Source: Selaginella moellendorffii (taxonomy: Eukaryota; Streptophyta; Lycopodiopsida; Selaginellales; Selaginellaceae). Taken from it: a DNA stretch of 64,000 nt. The first letter of the stretch is position 1; every line of letters begins with the position of its first letter. Shown here piece by piece: positions 11,864-23,606 of this stretch. The DNA is taken from assembly GCF_000143415.4 (NCBI RefSeq), contig NW_003314348.1, positions 687,253-751,252 on the forward strand, read 5' to 3'. Below the pieces are notes generated by a model. The model saw only the letters and a list, made by a program, of their open reading frames with translations. It did no database searches and was not told the origin of the DNA. The translations under genes were made by a program, and so were the position numbers.

Positions 11864-12736
11864 ATCGCCTCCAATTGAGTCAAGGTATAGAAAAACGCTC
11901 GAGATTTTTTGTTCTTTCTTCCTCTTTGTCTTGGAAGTTTGCTCGCCATAAATCTGGGCTTGCAGGTAGTGGAGCAAGCAATCAATCGAACGCAGACACT
12001 GACCACGAAGTAAATCGAGAAGAGTTTTTTTTTTTTTGTCCTTTAAATTGCTCTAAAGTTTTGGCGTCTTTTTAAGCTGCGCATCGAAGAGCTATTAGAA
12101 GAAGAGAAGGATGTGATAGCAACCTTTGCAAGATAAATCGTTTTCAAAGGTATGATAGTCGTCGGAACCATATGGTCGTCTTTAAATATGTGGAGGTATC
12201 TATCCCATGGTCAGTCCAGTATGTAGTGTACCACATGAGTTATATCTCGTGGCACTATTCATTTTAGTATTCCTGGTTTGGAGTTATTGGCGGACGTGTA
12301 CCGGCGGGTACCGACGTTTAGTTTGCTCTGATTAACATGGTAAAAATAGTTTCAGTTTCTCTTAAGTCGGCCTGGGTAAATGTAGATTTTTTTTCTTAAG
12401 AATGGGACTGACAAATCTGCCATGGCAGCAGTTCCGGTATGGCTCTACATGACTTTCAAATTTCCAAAGATTAGTCTTAAGCAATCATATTTGATTAGTT
12501 GTTTGAAGAACAATATAGTTGCGGTGCAGCTAGAAAGCGACTGATTTTGATTTTGGATCCTAAGCATGGGGCGTTCGTATAATACAGGATCATTTACGGT
12601 CTACGATACGGCGTTTCTGGCGGTCACGGGCGTTTCTTCTTCCTGTGCATAGCTATGCCTGGTGGGGAATTAGTTTTCTAGGTAGAGTAGGGTTTGGACC
12701 GATCGACCCTGCGCATCTTCGGCATTTCGAGCGCGA
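11864..12736. other. Intergenic region
   Basis: Holds the 3' flank of the RRM gene and the upstream region of the dynein light chain gene. Several T-rich runs are present. I see no additional coding exon, RNA gene or clear repeat here. Confidence 0.5.
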
Positions 12737-14394
12737 ATGGGATCGGTGGATGGAGATTATTGTGTAGAATCGAAGAAATCGGCAATGGCGGGCGGAGGAT
12801 CGAGCGCCACGGCCACGGCGGCGGCGAGCAGAGGCGCGCGGCGGAGCCTGGCCAAGGATCTCAAGGATCAAGAACCCTACTCCCCGCGGCTCTTCACCAA
12901 GAAGCAGCTGCTCCTCCTCCAGCAGCAGCGGCAGTACCAGTTCTTGGAAGATCATCATCGCCAGCAGCATTCCCAGCAGCAGCAGCAAGCGCCAGTCAAT
13001 CTTCTCAACTCGAGAAGGGTTTATCCCTCTTCCTCCTCCTCCAGGCAGCTCCTCCTGCGCAATGCGGCGGATTTCGACAGCTCCAGCCATGGATCACCGC
13101 TCGTTCTTCCCCGCAAGGTCCCCAAGAAGATGGTCGTGGATGAGAAGCAGCTGGCCATGAAGCTCCTCCGGGCAAGGAATCTCGTCTCTTGCTCCTCCAC
13201 CTCTTCGTCTTCTTCCTCGTCCGAGAATGCATCGCTCAGGGCATCGGCCGAGGGTGGGGATATTTTGCCCAGATCCTCGCTCGATATTCCGAGAAGGAGC
13301 TTGCTATCGGGCTATGGCGGCGCTAGAAGCCAGCAGATTCACTCCCTCGTCCGCCAAAAATCCGTGTCCTCCAGTAGCAGCAGCCTAGAGAACGCCGGCG
13401 CCGAGGAGAAGATCAAGGCATTGTCGAGCGGGACGATGGTGATGTCTTGCTCGGGGCGGAGCTCCGACGCCGAGGAGAGCACCAGTGGCAGCAGCGTGGT
13501 GAGGATGATCATGGGAAGAAATGGAAATGGTGGATATGCGAGGAGAGCGCACCATCACATCCCCCCTACTGCTCCTCCAGCGCCACCTCCAGTGGCTCCA
13601 ATGCTCTTGCGATCGGCGTCGTGTTCTTCCGCGATGTCGAGCTCTTCCAGCTTGAGCAAACTGGTAAGGTTGAAAGCCGCGGATATGGGCGTGACGATGC
13701 AAGAGCACGCCTTCTACTGCGCGAACCAGGTGCTCGACGCCATGGACAAGCTGCATTGTAAGAGAGTAGCTTGGACGCTCAAGAAGGTATGCTCTTTTTC
13801 TTTATGTTCTTCGTCCATTCTCGAGTCAGTGCGTGGATTAGTTCTTAAGAGTTGTTTGCATCATGTCGACAGCATTTTTTTTTCCTCGCTCTCTGTTGTG
13901 CTCTCTGGCATTGTTCTTCATTCAAACGATCGCCTTCTTGTGCGATTCTTCGACGTTTTCTTTTCCCTTCTTTTCTTTTGTGTTCCAGAGTTTTTGGCTG
14001 CTTTCGATTGCACTTTGGTATTCTCGCTCCATTGTTTATTTCTCTCCAGATTCTCAGTCTTGCGATCATTAATTACTGGGCGCTCTCTCTCTCTCTCTCT
14101 ATCGGCGTGTGCGTGTTCATGCGATTCCTTTTTCCTCGGTTGTTTAATGTTTCTGGTCAGATCTTTCTTTTTTCGCGAGTCTTCGCTCATCGCTTCCCAG
14201 TCAAACTTATGCTTTTGCTTTTGTTTTCTTGGTAGGAATTTGACAAGGCATACGGGCCAGCATGGCACTGCATTGTGGGGACGAGCTTTGGATCTTATGT
14301 GACACACTCGGTCGGTGGCTTCCTCTACTTTTCTATTGGCAAAGTTTCTGTTCTACTTTTCCAAACGGCCGTGGAACTGATAGAACACCACTGA
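12737..14394 (+). CDS. Dynein light chain LC8-type protein with long N-terminal extension
   Basis: Exon 1 (12737-13786) and exon 2 (14236-14394) flank a 449-nt intron and encode 402 residues. The LC8 (DYNLL) domain occupies about the last 90: [20 protein letters not shown] ends exon 1, and exon 2 opens [15 protein letters not shown], continuing to [18 protein letters not shown]. The preceding ~310 residues are low-complexity (poly-Gln, poly-Ser, basic patches) and probably disordered. LC8 proteins are dimeric hubs; in land plants, which lack cytoplasmic dynein, such extended forms are described as plant-specific. The start ATG 12737 is the first in frame; ATG 12785 is an alternative. The intron is pyrimidine-rich and much longer than its neighbours. 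Confidence 0.9.
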
Positions 14395-15102
14395 AGAAGA
14401 AGAAGAAAACAGCTCACTCACTCGTTTCCAACAACACCGAGGCAAAAGATAAAAGAAAGGATTTGTTTGAGGACAGATTCAGATCATCGCAGGCTTTAAC
14501 TTTTGCTTCGACTCTTTTTGTTCCAGAGGTTGAAGTTTGAGGCCTGGATCTGGACGTGATCTGGATCGAGAGAGCGAGCGAGCGAGTGTGGTTTGTTCGT
14601 TTCCTTTTCCTAGCTAGGATTGATTGATCTAATCTTGTGTTAGTTCATAGTTTCAGGAAAGCTGTAGGCTAAGAATGTACAGGAAAGAACAGACCCAAGA
14701 CTTTCGTGTCACATCCTCTCTCGTGTCAACATTGGTTGCAATTTCGACGTCCAACATATCGTGCATCATTCTCTTCGGTCAGTAAGTCACTTCCGTCAGT
14801 CACTCCTTCGATCCTCACTCATGCATAACTAGATTTTTCTTGTCGCTCGGGAAAGCCCAGGAATCTCGAGCGAGTCATTATCGCCAAGCCAAACTCAACG
14901 AGTTTCGCTGAGTCCTGACTGAAAACACAGTTTCTTAAGTCTCGTCATTCATACGTTTTCGGTTATGATGATCCTGGTTTTGCTTTGTGTGTTGTTAAGT
15001 GTTGCTTGCAAGTTGGTAGTCTAAGCTTATCCGACGAGATCATTGAAACTTCCTCTTGTTATAATCCTGGGAAAGAATTGTCGCTCCTCGTTTCCAGATC
15101 GA
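14395..15102. other. Convergent intergenic region
   Basis: Lies between the 3' ends of the dynein light chain gene (plus) and the SPPL gene (minus). It contains a short GAGCGAGCGAGC run near 14570. No coding exon or RNA gene was recognised. Confidence 0.5.
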
Positions 15103-15674
15103 TCAGACCACGTCCAGCTGTGATTTGTCGCTCAGCCTGCTGGATCCATTCCAGAGCTCGTTAAAGTCGCCTCTCATCCAGGCGGAGAGCATCACGGGTC
15201 CTAAAGTCGACGGTACCTTCCCAAGGATGGAAAAGAAAAAAGATCACCACAACGCAAGGATGGCGTTGAAAAGAGATCTTACTTACCAGGTAGAGAAGCG
15301 CTGGTTGTGCCGAGTGAGTTAGCAAACCTGCTGCTAAGGCACAGATCAAACCGATGGTATAACCGCACTGAGCGTACCATGTGTACTTGTGCTGGTTTTT
15401 GGGCGACGGTAGCTCCGAGCCCCGGGCTTTGGTGCTCTTGCGGTGATCAAAGCACACCACCAGTGCCACCAACATGCCTGGAATTGCCTGAAAGCACAGA
15501 TCTCTTGTGAGTAGACTAAACAAAAGAAATAAACAAAAGAAAACAAGTCTAGCGATCTTAGGAGGAACGAAGAGCATCAGAAAAGATCCAGAGTCAGAAT
15601 CCAAGAGTTGAGAGAGAGAGAGAGAGATCCAATGGCATCCGGGATATGAGAGGAGCGCCACCTTCCTAGAAAAC

Positions 15675-15719
<45 letters not shown>

Positions 15720-16490
15720 GACCATATCTCCAAGGCCGAGCATGAGATAATCGCCGACAGCATTTGGGTTCCCGGCGGCGCCACCGATCAAATGCCTAGG
15801 AAACACAAGCTTGACGGGCATATCGAGCTGCTTGGTGATGGATCCCAGCCCCGGCAGATTGAGCTTGTCCGCGACGGTGCGCACTGGATTGGAAGCCTGC
15901 TGCGTCGCCACGGACACCATCACATTGGCGCCAAAGAACCTCTCAGACCAAAACACCCAAAACACGTCATACACGAACAGGCACGCCAGGAGGAGCGCGC
16001 AAACTCTCACGTTTGGGAGGCGAATGTGGCACACGAACGCTACGCAGATGGAAATCCCCAGGAGATTGTTGAGCAGCCAATGCCCCGAGACGAGCCACAG
16101 CGCGATCGCGGTCGCGGTCGCGGCCGCCACGAGCGGGGCTTGGATTCTGGGAGAGCCCAGCCGGGCGGCGTAGGGCGCGATGCAAAACGCGAGCGATGCC
16201 GCGGCCATGGCGGTGGTGAGGAGGGTGATGATCTGCGAGACGGAGGAGAAGAGGTAGAACATGAGGAGGAGGCTGCAGGAGCTGGCGAGGGGGATCATGA
16301 GCGCCTGGGAGCTATCTAGGGTTACCGACGACGCGCCGATGATCATCTCCTTGCTGCTGCTGCCACCGCCGAGCGCGATCTCATGGCCGAGGGCTCTGTG
16401 CGCCGAGGCGAAGACTACCGCTGCGGCCGTCGAGATCAGCGCCAGAGAGGACGGCTCCAGCAGGTATTGGAGCTTCCAGAGCGGCTCCAT
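15103..16490 (-). CDS. SPPL: Signal peptide peptidase-like intramembrane aspartyl protease
   Basis: Three exons (16490-15723, 15487-15287, 15216-15103) encode 360 residues with several hydrophobic helices. The GxGD-protease signatures are intact: VYDVFWVFW with catalytic Asp about residue 175, LMLGLGDM with Asp about 255 at the end of exon 1, and QPALLYLVP (PAL motif, about 318-320) split by intron 2. This family cleaves type-II membrane segments in ER, Golgi or endosomal membranes. ATG 16490 is chosen because it gives a normal N-terminus; the upstream in-frame residues are Arg-rich. The donor of intron 1 (ATG then GTCCGT) is poor, and that intron carries a long GA/CT microsatellite. Confidence 0.92.
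15604..15716. repeat. GA/CT dinucleotide microsatellite inside SPPL intron 1
   Basis: A short GAGA run near 15610-15627 and a longer one of about 40 bp at roughly 15674-15716 both lie within the first intron of the SPPL gene. The longer run abuts the splice donor, so length changes could affect splicing. It is probably a polymorphic marker. Confidence 0.9.
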
Positions 16491-16543
16491 TTTCTCCTCC
16501 CTCTCGCGCGCGCGCGCCCTAGTGTGATCTGATTTTAGGGCTT

Positions 16544-16726
16544 TCACATCACCCTGTTTTTAGGGTTCTTAGTTAACTTCCTTAGATTGTTTTCGAGCTC
16601 CTCTTCGGTTGGGATCTTGGGGATCAACGCTGCGCGGCATTGCACGCACGGGCTCGCGTAGTAGGAGATGCTCCCTGGATGGCAGTAGAGGCGGCAATCG
16701 CTGGGAGAATAGCTGGGCATTAGCAT
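16544..16726 (-). CDS. Small Cys-containing ORF upstream of SPPL
   Basis: A 60-codon ORF starting at ATG 16726 (MLMPSYSPSDCRLYCHPGSI) and ending 54 nt before the SPPL start on the same strand. It contains four cysteines, including a PCVQC pair, and an acidic C-terminal part (PTEEELENNLRKL). Its composition looks coding rather than random. It may be an upstream ORF in the SPPL leader or an independent small gene. I do not recognise a family. Confidence 0.35.
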   Translation of the reverse strand: MLMPSYSPSDCRLYCHPGSISYYASPCVQCRAALIPKIPTEEELENNLRKLTKNPKNRVM

Positions 16727-17371
16727 TTTCCGATTGAGGAGCTGGATCGTTTGATCCTTGTCGCCCGCGAAATGCCGCGATCGATCTGGGCAAATTTGCG
16801 CGAGAATTGCTGCTGGAGAGACCATTCGATCTATCAATGTGCCAATCGAACTGATGATTCCAGGTCTCTCAAATCGATCGATACATGACAAACCTGGGAT
16901 TGTTGTTGCATCCAACAAGACACAAAGAATTGACATGATCAATCCAAGGAACCCCATGCAGCGCGTGAGAGAAGAAGGCGATAACCTCAACTCCCAGAAG
17001 TTTATCGAGGAAGAAAAGAAGTTTATCGGGTGATTTGTGCGAGGTTTGACCCCGTGGACCGGTCAATGAGAGCTGACCACTCCTCGTGCCACGCGGCACG
17101 GGCTAAATGGTCACATGCCCGGATGGATCCAACGGCTGACGCACATAGGGCCTACCTTCTAGGTATTGTCGCTCTCTTTGTAAGTGCGTGCTCGCTAGCT
17201 GCTCGTCCCTCGCGAGCTTGCCCCCGCCGTGACGATTCAACCCAGGAATTTTGCTCGCTAGGGTCAGATCGACGCGGAAAGAATGCTGGCCGGGCTAAAT
17301 CCGCGACGAATATGGCCTTAGATAGAAATAGGCGCTGCCGCTGCTTAGGATCATCGGGATAGCGCAAGGTC
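16727..17371. promoter_or_regulatory. Divergent promoter region between SPPL and HPAT
   Basis: This ~650 bp separates the minus-strand small ORF/SPPL unit from the plus-strand HPAT gene, so both promoters must lie here. I could not identify specific elements with confidence. Short ORFs on both strands lack any domain. Confidence 0.4.
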
Positions 17372-18958
17372 ATGGCGCTCTCCAGGATCTTCCTCCTCCT
17401 CTGCCTCTTCCTCGTCGCCTCCGTGCTCACCTATCAGTCCCTGAGCGTGGCGCGGAGCTCCGTGGTGCGAAATTTCGGCCGATCGCGGGCCGCCGGCGCC
17501 GCATCGTCGGCTCTCGTCTCAATGCCGCGGGATTTCGCCAAGGCGCGGCGCAGGGAGCGGCGCTTCCACACCGCGGTCACGGCCACATCGGCGCTCTACA
17601 ATCGCTGGCAGTGCCGGATCATGTACTACTGGTACAAGAAGTTCAAGGACGAGGCTGGATCCGAGATGGGAGGGTTTACGCGTGTGCTCCACTCCGGGAA
17701 GCCCGATAATCTCATGGACGAAATTCCCACCTTTGTGGTCGACCCTCTCCCCCCGGGCATGGATAAGGTATGCGATCACAAAGCTCTCTCTCGGGCTTCT
17801 TTGGGATTGGAGTTCCTAGCGATCGTTGACTTGAAAGCTTTTTTCTTCGTCCAGGGATACGTTGTTCTAAACAGGCCCTGGGCTTTCGTCCAATGGTTGC
17901 AAAAGGCCAACATCGAAGAGGAGTAAGTTCTTTTCTCTTGGAATCCATTGGTCTTAGAAGTCATTCAATGCTCATGGCTGGTTTTTCCCTTTCCTTGTTT
18001 CCTGGTTGTCAGGTATATATTCATGGCCGAACCGGACCATGTCATTCTCAGGCCAATTCCAAATCTTGCCATAGACGACATGCCTGCAGCGTATCCATTC
18101 TTTTACATCACGCCCAAGTCACACGAGAAGTTGCTTCGGAGGTACTTCCCCGAAGATAGAGGACCCATTACTAACATTGATCCAATTGGGAACTCACCCG
18201 TGATCATCAAAAAGGTAGCTCCTGTTGTTTTTTTCTCTCGTTAAGCATTGGCTACGTCGCTTGCAGTCACATCTTCTAAGGGTTGCGCCGACTTGGGCGA
18301 ATGTATCGCTCCAACTTAAAAACGATCCAGCCGCAGACAAAGCGTTCGGCTGGGTTCTAGAAATGTGAGCGGGAGTTATTTGTCACTACCTGTGTTGTAA
18401 TTTTCCATCTTTTACAGGTATGGCTACGCTGTTGCTTCGGCTTTGCATGGGATCCAGCACATACTGCATAAGAATTTCATGGTTCAGGTATGTACACTCG
18501 ATCTTTCTGTAAGAAACTTAGTAGACTCTGCGTTCACAGCCGCCGTGGGACGGCAAACTAGGCGAGGTGTACATGATCCACTACACTTACGGATGCGACT
18601 ACACAATGAAGGTAGTGCTTTGGTGTGGTTTCCTGCGCGCGCACCAGCCTGCTGATTGCATCATATGGCAGATTTCTTGGTGGTGAATATTTCTCACGCA
18701 GTGCTGGCTACGGTTCTTTAGGGAGAATTGACTTACGGCAAAGTCGGGGAGTGGAGATTCGACAAGCGTTCCTACACTCAGAAGGTCATGCCCCAGAATC
18801 TGACGCTTCCACCTCCAGGCGTTCCAGAAACAGTGGTATGAATGATCATAAAAGTTTTCTTTGTTTGAGCTTGTTTCTAATGCTTTGCTCTCCAGGTGAG
18901 ATTAGTACAGATGGTAAATGAGGCCACTGCAAACCTTCCAAACTGGACAATGCAGTGA
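17372..18958 (+). CDS. HPAT: Hydroxyproline O-arabinosyltransferase (HPAT family)
   Basis: Eight exons (17372-17767, 17855-17922, 18013-18214, 18267-18364, 18418-18487, 18540-18611, 18722-18835, 18896-18958) give 360 residues. The N-terminus is a type-II signal anchor (ALSRIFLLLCLFLVASVL). Conserved HPAT blocks follow: GYVVLNRPWAFVQWLQKA, YIFMAEPDHVILRPIPNLA with the metal-binding-like EPDH, IDPIGNSPVIIKK, DKAFGWVLEMYGYA, the MIHYTYGCDYTMK block, GEWRFDKRSY and ending NEATANLPNW. These Golgi enzymes add the first L-arabinofuranose to hydroxyproline of extensins and peptide hormones such as CLE. All key blocks are present, so it is expected to be active. Confidence 0.95.
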
Positions 18959-19302
18959 GTGCTGGTGAGTCCACGCAAATTCTCACTGTCGTTTGCTCAA
19001 ACTGGGATTTTGGAATTTCAGCTAGGCTCGACAATGGTACATAGCTAAATTTTTGCGAAATCTAAGGACGTATAAGGAGACTGGGACCCCATTTTGTCAG
19101 CAAAGGGAATCTTTCAAATAAACTTCTTTCTAATCGAAGCCGTGCCGAGCAAATCGCTGGTGAGATAACCATAGTTTTTAGCGCGCTCGAATATTTCTTT
19201 CTGCCAAAAGTTGAAAAACCGCATTAAAGTTTTAAGCATCTTGCGACACCAACCTGGAGCATTTGCGTAACGTCACCATTTGTCTGCGAGAAGAGATCTC
19301 GA
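18959..19302. other. Convergent intergenic region
   Basis: Short spacer between the HPAT stop and the 3' end of the minus-strand aminotransferase-like gene. No feature seen. Confidence 0.5.
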
Positions 19303-20527
19303 TTAAAAAACTGAGGTAAAGACTAGAAATCGCTCTACCATGAGATGCAATGGTTGCCAACTGCTTTGGCTCCATTGTTTTGGATCGAAGTTGGCATTCC
19401 ATGGAACTGGCATCTTGATGCTCCTCACAGGCTGGATCAAACTCAAACTATCTGGAAATGCGAGAGAAAAGGTAAATAGGATCTGTAAGCGTGGTGGTTT
19501 GCTCGCTTACTGGTCACGAAGGCTTCTTTCCACGAGGATCGCTCGTCCCAAGAAGGGCTGGTCTCGCTCACTGGTATGCTCGTATCGTTGCAAATCCTAT
19601 CGGGAACACCGAAAGAGAAGTTGGAAGAACGTAAGCTTGAGAAAGCTTCGATTTTACTCAATGACTAGTTGCCGGATCGTCCCAGGTAGAACTCCGTTTT
19701 CCAGGGCAGCGGTTTGGACAGTAACTCTGCCATCACTGGGGGAAATGAAAAGGATGAGCTTAGAACGAGAAAAGCACGAAACTTACGAGCTTAAAACAAC
19801 GAAGAAATTGGATATGGATCCCTCCAGCAAGTGCTGGCCATCGTTTGAGAGGACTACTTCGGTGGTATTCTCAGGCTTGCATTGCTCCAGCACTTGGCGA
19901 GCACTGGAGAAATCACTCGCGAGAAAAGCTTGTAGGAAGAAAGATCGAAAGAGAAAAGTTTACATTACCTTACCCACTGCGAAGACTTGGCGAGAGGAAG
20001 CGGGCGGCTAGGCCCCATGACGGCAACGCTGGCCGTGTTCACGACGATTGCAGGGACAAAGCTTGAGATATGGACAGAAACGTCGAGAGATCTCTGCGAA
20101 CAGGGAATAGAAAAGGTGGAGCTTCGCGATGAAAAGTGATTACCTCATCGGAATGACGAAGATGAACAGTCACAGCGACCTCCTCTTTCTCACTCCGTCT
20201 CTTCAATGCTTCTCCCAGTCCCGCACGTAAGGACGGATTCAAAAGCTCGGGAAAAGAATGGGAGCTGGGCGATGGCGAAAACGTCCTGGTTCGCAAGAGG
20301 CGAAGAGACTGAGCGAGACGAGCAAGATGCCTCTCCCAGAGGAGCAAACGAGCTCCTCGATCAGCAGTCCGGGTCACGGTGAAAGCACCTGAAAGTCGAG
20401 AGCTCCGGATAGCTTGGAAGAATTCGTGCTTACCTTCGGGATGGGAGCGAAGAAAAGACGTGACTTGCCCTGGATCATGCTCCTGCAAAGCTCCATTTTG
20501 GACGAGAAGGCGCCATCCAGAAGCCAT
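19303..20527 (-). CDS. Class-IV PLP-dependent aminotransferase-fold protein
   Basis: Seven exons (20527-20434, 20388-20144, 20093-19969, 19903-19787, 19735-19658, 19596-19511, 19451-19303) join in frame to 297 residues. Recognisable blocks are GAFTVTRTADRGARLLLWER, DVSVHISSFVPAIVV, AKSSQWV (candidate PLP lysine), EVVLSNDGQHLLEGSISNFF, VQTAALENGVLPGTIRQLV and PSWDERSSWKEAFVT. This is the arrangement of the plant D-amino-acid/branched-chain aminotransferase-like family whose substrate is not settled. Intron 1 (45 nt) is frame-neutral. The start MASGWRLLVQNG resembles the family N-terminus and no transit peptide is evident, suggesting a cytosolic protein. Confidence 0.88.
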
Positions 20528-20745
20528 TCGTGAAAATTTGCTGCCAAGATCGAGAGAAATAGCACCACCTCCTAAAGTACTAGCAAAAGAAACAAGTCGT
20601 CTCTAGCAGTCGTGATCTCAACGAAAAAAAAAGGAATTGTTGTGCGAAGTCAAAGACAAGCTAGCTACCAGAAGAAGCTCAAGAAACAAAAGAAATTTTT
20701 TGAGAGTAGTCAAAGAGTTTATTCTCTCATCTCTCTTACCCCTTT

Positions 20746-21201
20746 CTAGTGGAGGTAAGCTGGAATTTTAATGCGAATGAAGAGAACGCTCATCGCATAG
20801 GCGATCACCACTGCCGCAATTCCACCCAGCCCAAATGACATCCTCACATTCTTGCTCCAGCCCTTGTGCGTGGCCAGATCCAGCGCCACAATCCCCATTC
20901 CACCAAGAACAAACATAAATCCCGATGACAAACCCTCGATAATGTACTGCCCATTCACTCGCCCCGGCAAGAATACCACTGGACGGATCGCACCTGTTAC
21001 TGGATCTTGGCGGCTGCCGATCCCTGGCGGCTCCACAATCACATCGTAGATTATCCCAGAAACTACGAGAAAATATGATGCTAGCACCAGGAAGAAGGCT
21101 GTCATCGGCGATGGCAGCTCCGGGACCAGCGATCTAAGGCGCATTCGAGGCGGCCGAAGCCCCTTGTAGATCAGCCGCACCGCATGTTCCACTGGATCCA
21201 T
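20746..21201 (-). CDS. OSTC: Oligosaccharyltransferase complex subunit OSTC
   Basis: A single uninterrupted exon of 151 residues. Hydrophobic helices include FFLVLASYFLVVSGIIYDVI and GFMFVLGGMGIVALDL, with the family-typical YDVIVEPPGIGS and RVNGQYIIEGLSSGF between them, ending in VLFIRIKIPAYLH. OSTC/DC2 is a small membrane subunit of the ER oligosaccharyltransferase that helps dock the catalytic STT3 to the translocon for cotranslational N-glycosylation. Length matches the family (about 150). The start faces the CCDC93 gene across about 93 bp, implying a shared divergent promoter. Confidence 0.95.
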   Translation of the reverse strand: MDPVEHAVRLIYKGLRPPRMRLRSLVPELPSPMTAFFLVLASYFLVVSGIIYDVIVEPPGIGSRQDPVTGAIRPVVFLPGRVNGQYIIEGLSSGFMFVLGGMGIVALDLATHKGWSKNVRMSFGLGGIAAVVIAYAMSVLFIRIKIPAYLH

Positions 21202-21294
21202 CGCCTGCCCCTGTTTCTAGGGTTCCACAGCCACAATTTAGGGTTCTTGGGGACAATTTGAGGGTTTTAGGGTTCTTGTTCCTTGGCTAGTCCG

Positions 21295-23606
21295 ATGGAG
21301 CGGATTCAGGATCTTCTCGTTGCTGGGGGCTACTTCCGGGCGCAGATTTCGAATCTCTCGCCCTTTGACAAGCTTACGGGAGGCCTGGCGTGGTGCATTG
21401 CCGCCAGCAATGTGGACGTCGACTACGATCATCTAGACTACAGCGATGATCTCATTCTTGGAGAGAAAATGTAAGCTCCGGCTTGACTTCTACGGTTTTT
21501 TTATCGCTTTGTCTGTGGTTTAGAAAGATTGGAGAGGCGATCGAGTCGGCTCTCCAGAGAATGGGGTGTCCCTATCCTCTTCAAGCGCATCAAATCCAGG
21601 GGTTGGATTATCCGGCTGTGTTGCCAGTCGTTCAATGGCTTGTCAAGCGAGTTCTAGACACTCGCAATGAAATTGGAGACCTGGTAAGATTTTCTTCTCT
21701 TTTCGTTTTGTTTAACTCGTAGTTCTTGCACAGCTCCGGAGATACTCTCATTTCCAGTTCAGTAAGAACTATGAGCTGCCGATACAACATCGATCGAAAG
21801 ACTATAACGTATCATTCAGTGATCTTAACAATTAGGAAACCACTCTTACTTTTCTTATACAGGACACTATACGAGCGCATGCTGAAGATCCTCAGTCGGG
21901 ACACTTGCAACACATTTCTCGACAATCCAGGTTTGTCTGACATTTTTCGTTTTCTCAGCTCTTCCATAAAGCTTCTTGGTTTTTCAGGAATTTGCAGTTG
22001 TTCTTCGACAGAAATATACGCGCGGAGTACACAGTCCTTAAATACGGGTCGAAGAGGTAAGCCTACTTATACGCTTTGTTCTTACAAGTTTTAGATAAAC
22101 TCTGTCTAGTGCTCAATCTGAAGCAGTCTCTAAGGTATGGTGAACATCTTTTACATCCGACTAAAACCGATGAAACGACAGCAATGGAAATCGATTGAAG
22201 CTTCTGAAAGGCAAGTATAGATCTACTTGTTTCATTTGATCTCTCATAATTCCACTTAACAGCAAGTTCGATGGCGAAGTACACAATGACCCTTATGACC
22301 AAAAGGTAGGCCTGCCTGTGAGTCTGAGTTTTCTTATTTCGCCTCTTTGTAGATTGACGAATTGAGAAACAAGCTCGAACGAAGCAAAGAAAGGCTCTCG
22401 GTTTTTGTTCATGGCAGCAAGAAAGCTTCTTTGTTAGATAAGCGGGATCATATCGACGAGCAGGTTTGTGGTTTTGTTTCCGCTTGAACAAAGCTTGATT
22501 TTTTGCAACTGCAGACTAGAGCAAAGGAAAGCGTTCTATCGGAAATAGCTAAGCTGCGGATGTCTTCTGATGTTTCGAAGGATCAAGACACACTGGACAA
22601 CGTCATAGGAGCATTGAAGTTGTTGACGGTTTCTAAAACTCATATCACTCCATGCTCAACTGCTAAAAGTTTATTTTCAGCTTCTGGAAAGAGAGAAGGT
22701 CGCGTTTGTGGAAGCGTCTAGAGACGATCGAAACAGAATGGAGAGGCAACTAAACAGCCTGAAAGAGTCACTTTCGACGGCCGGGGAGAATATCCTTGAG
22801 AAAAAGACATGTCTTAGGAAAGTAAGTCACTGATCCTTACCGTCTCTTGCTGAAAAGATTTTTTCAGGAACTCGCAAAACTAAGTCGTGATGTTGTTGTT
22901 CTTAAACGTCGCGTGGATGATGTTCCTACACAATTGGAACTTATACAGTAAATTTTTTTCACCTCGAAAAAATGTGAGAATGTACTTACTCCTTAGTAAC
23001 AGATACGAACGATGTTTTATGGAGCTCTACGTGAACATTCAGGTGAGCTTTTAACATTCACGACAATTTGTTTATTTTCCTTCTCTGGTGAATAGGCCAA
23101 GCTACGCGAGACTCGGAAGTATTATGCGTCCTACAATGCTCTTGTTGAAGCGAATGAGTTATCACTGAAGGAAATATCTCTACTGAACTCGATAAATGAC
23201 CAGGTCCTTAACGCAATTATCATTTCATTGTGATGAAAGACGAGATTCTATTCAATGCAGTACGAGAAGGCGATGGCAACAAGCGAGGGTCGTCCCAGAT
23301 TTGTTGAATCCATGCAAGAGATATCGAAAGGGGCACAACGGGTCAGTGGCTTACTCTTTCGTTATCCTTGCTAACTCTCGTCAACATTGCAGAAGCTTCA
23401 AAAGATGGAGAACCGCTGCTCCGAGAAGAAGACCACGTATGACAGTCTGAAAACAAAACACGGAGCTGCAGTTGCAAAACGACGTCAATACTACGCACTT
23501 TTGAAGCAACTTCAGGTAGTATTATAGATGTCGCTGATACATATCCTTCTTACGTTTCTAATCGCAGGAAGAGTTTACCCGGAATGAGAAGCTAAAGACT
23601 CAATGA
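21295..23606 (+). CDS. CCDC93: CCDC93 homologue (CCC/Commander complex subunit)
   Basis: Seventeen short exons, all junctions in phase, encode 495 residues: 21295-21470, 21524-21683, 21734-21808, 21863-21930, 21988-22056, 22110-22134, 22182-22210, 22263-22305, 22353-22463, 22515-22628, 22681-22821, 22868-22947, 22997-23042, 23096-23203, 23261-23341, 23393-23515, 23568-23606. The N-terminal domain shows LVAGGYFRAQISNLSPFDK and LQAHQIQGLDYPAVLPVVQW, hallmarks of CCDC93; the rest is coiled coil. In animals it works with COMMD proteins and CCDC22 in endosomal recycling. Exon 7 ends at GAAAG then GCAAGT, a GC-AG donor; a GT alternative 3 nt on is also frame-compatible. It is shorter than the human protein. 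Confidence 0.92.
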
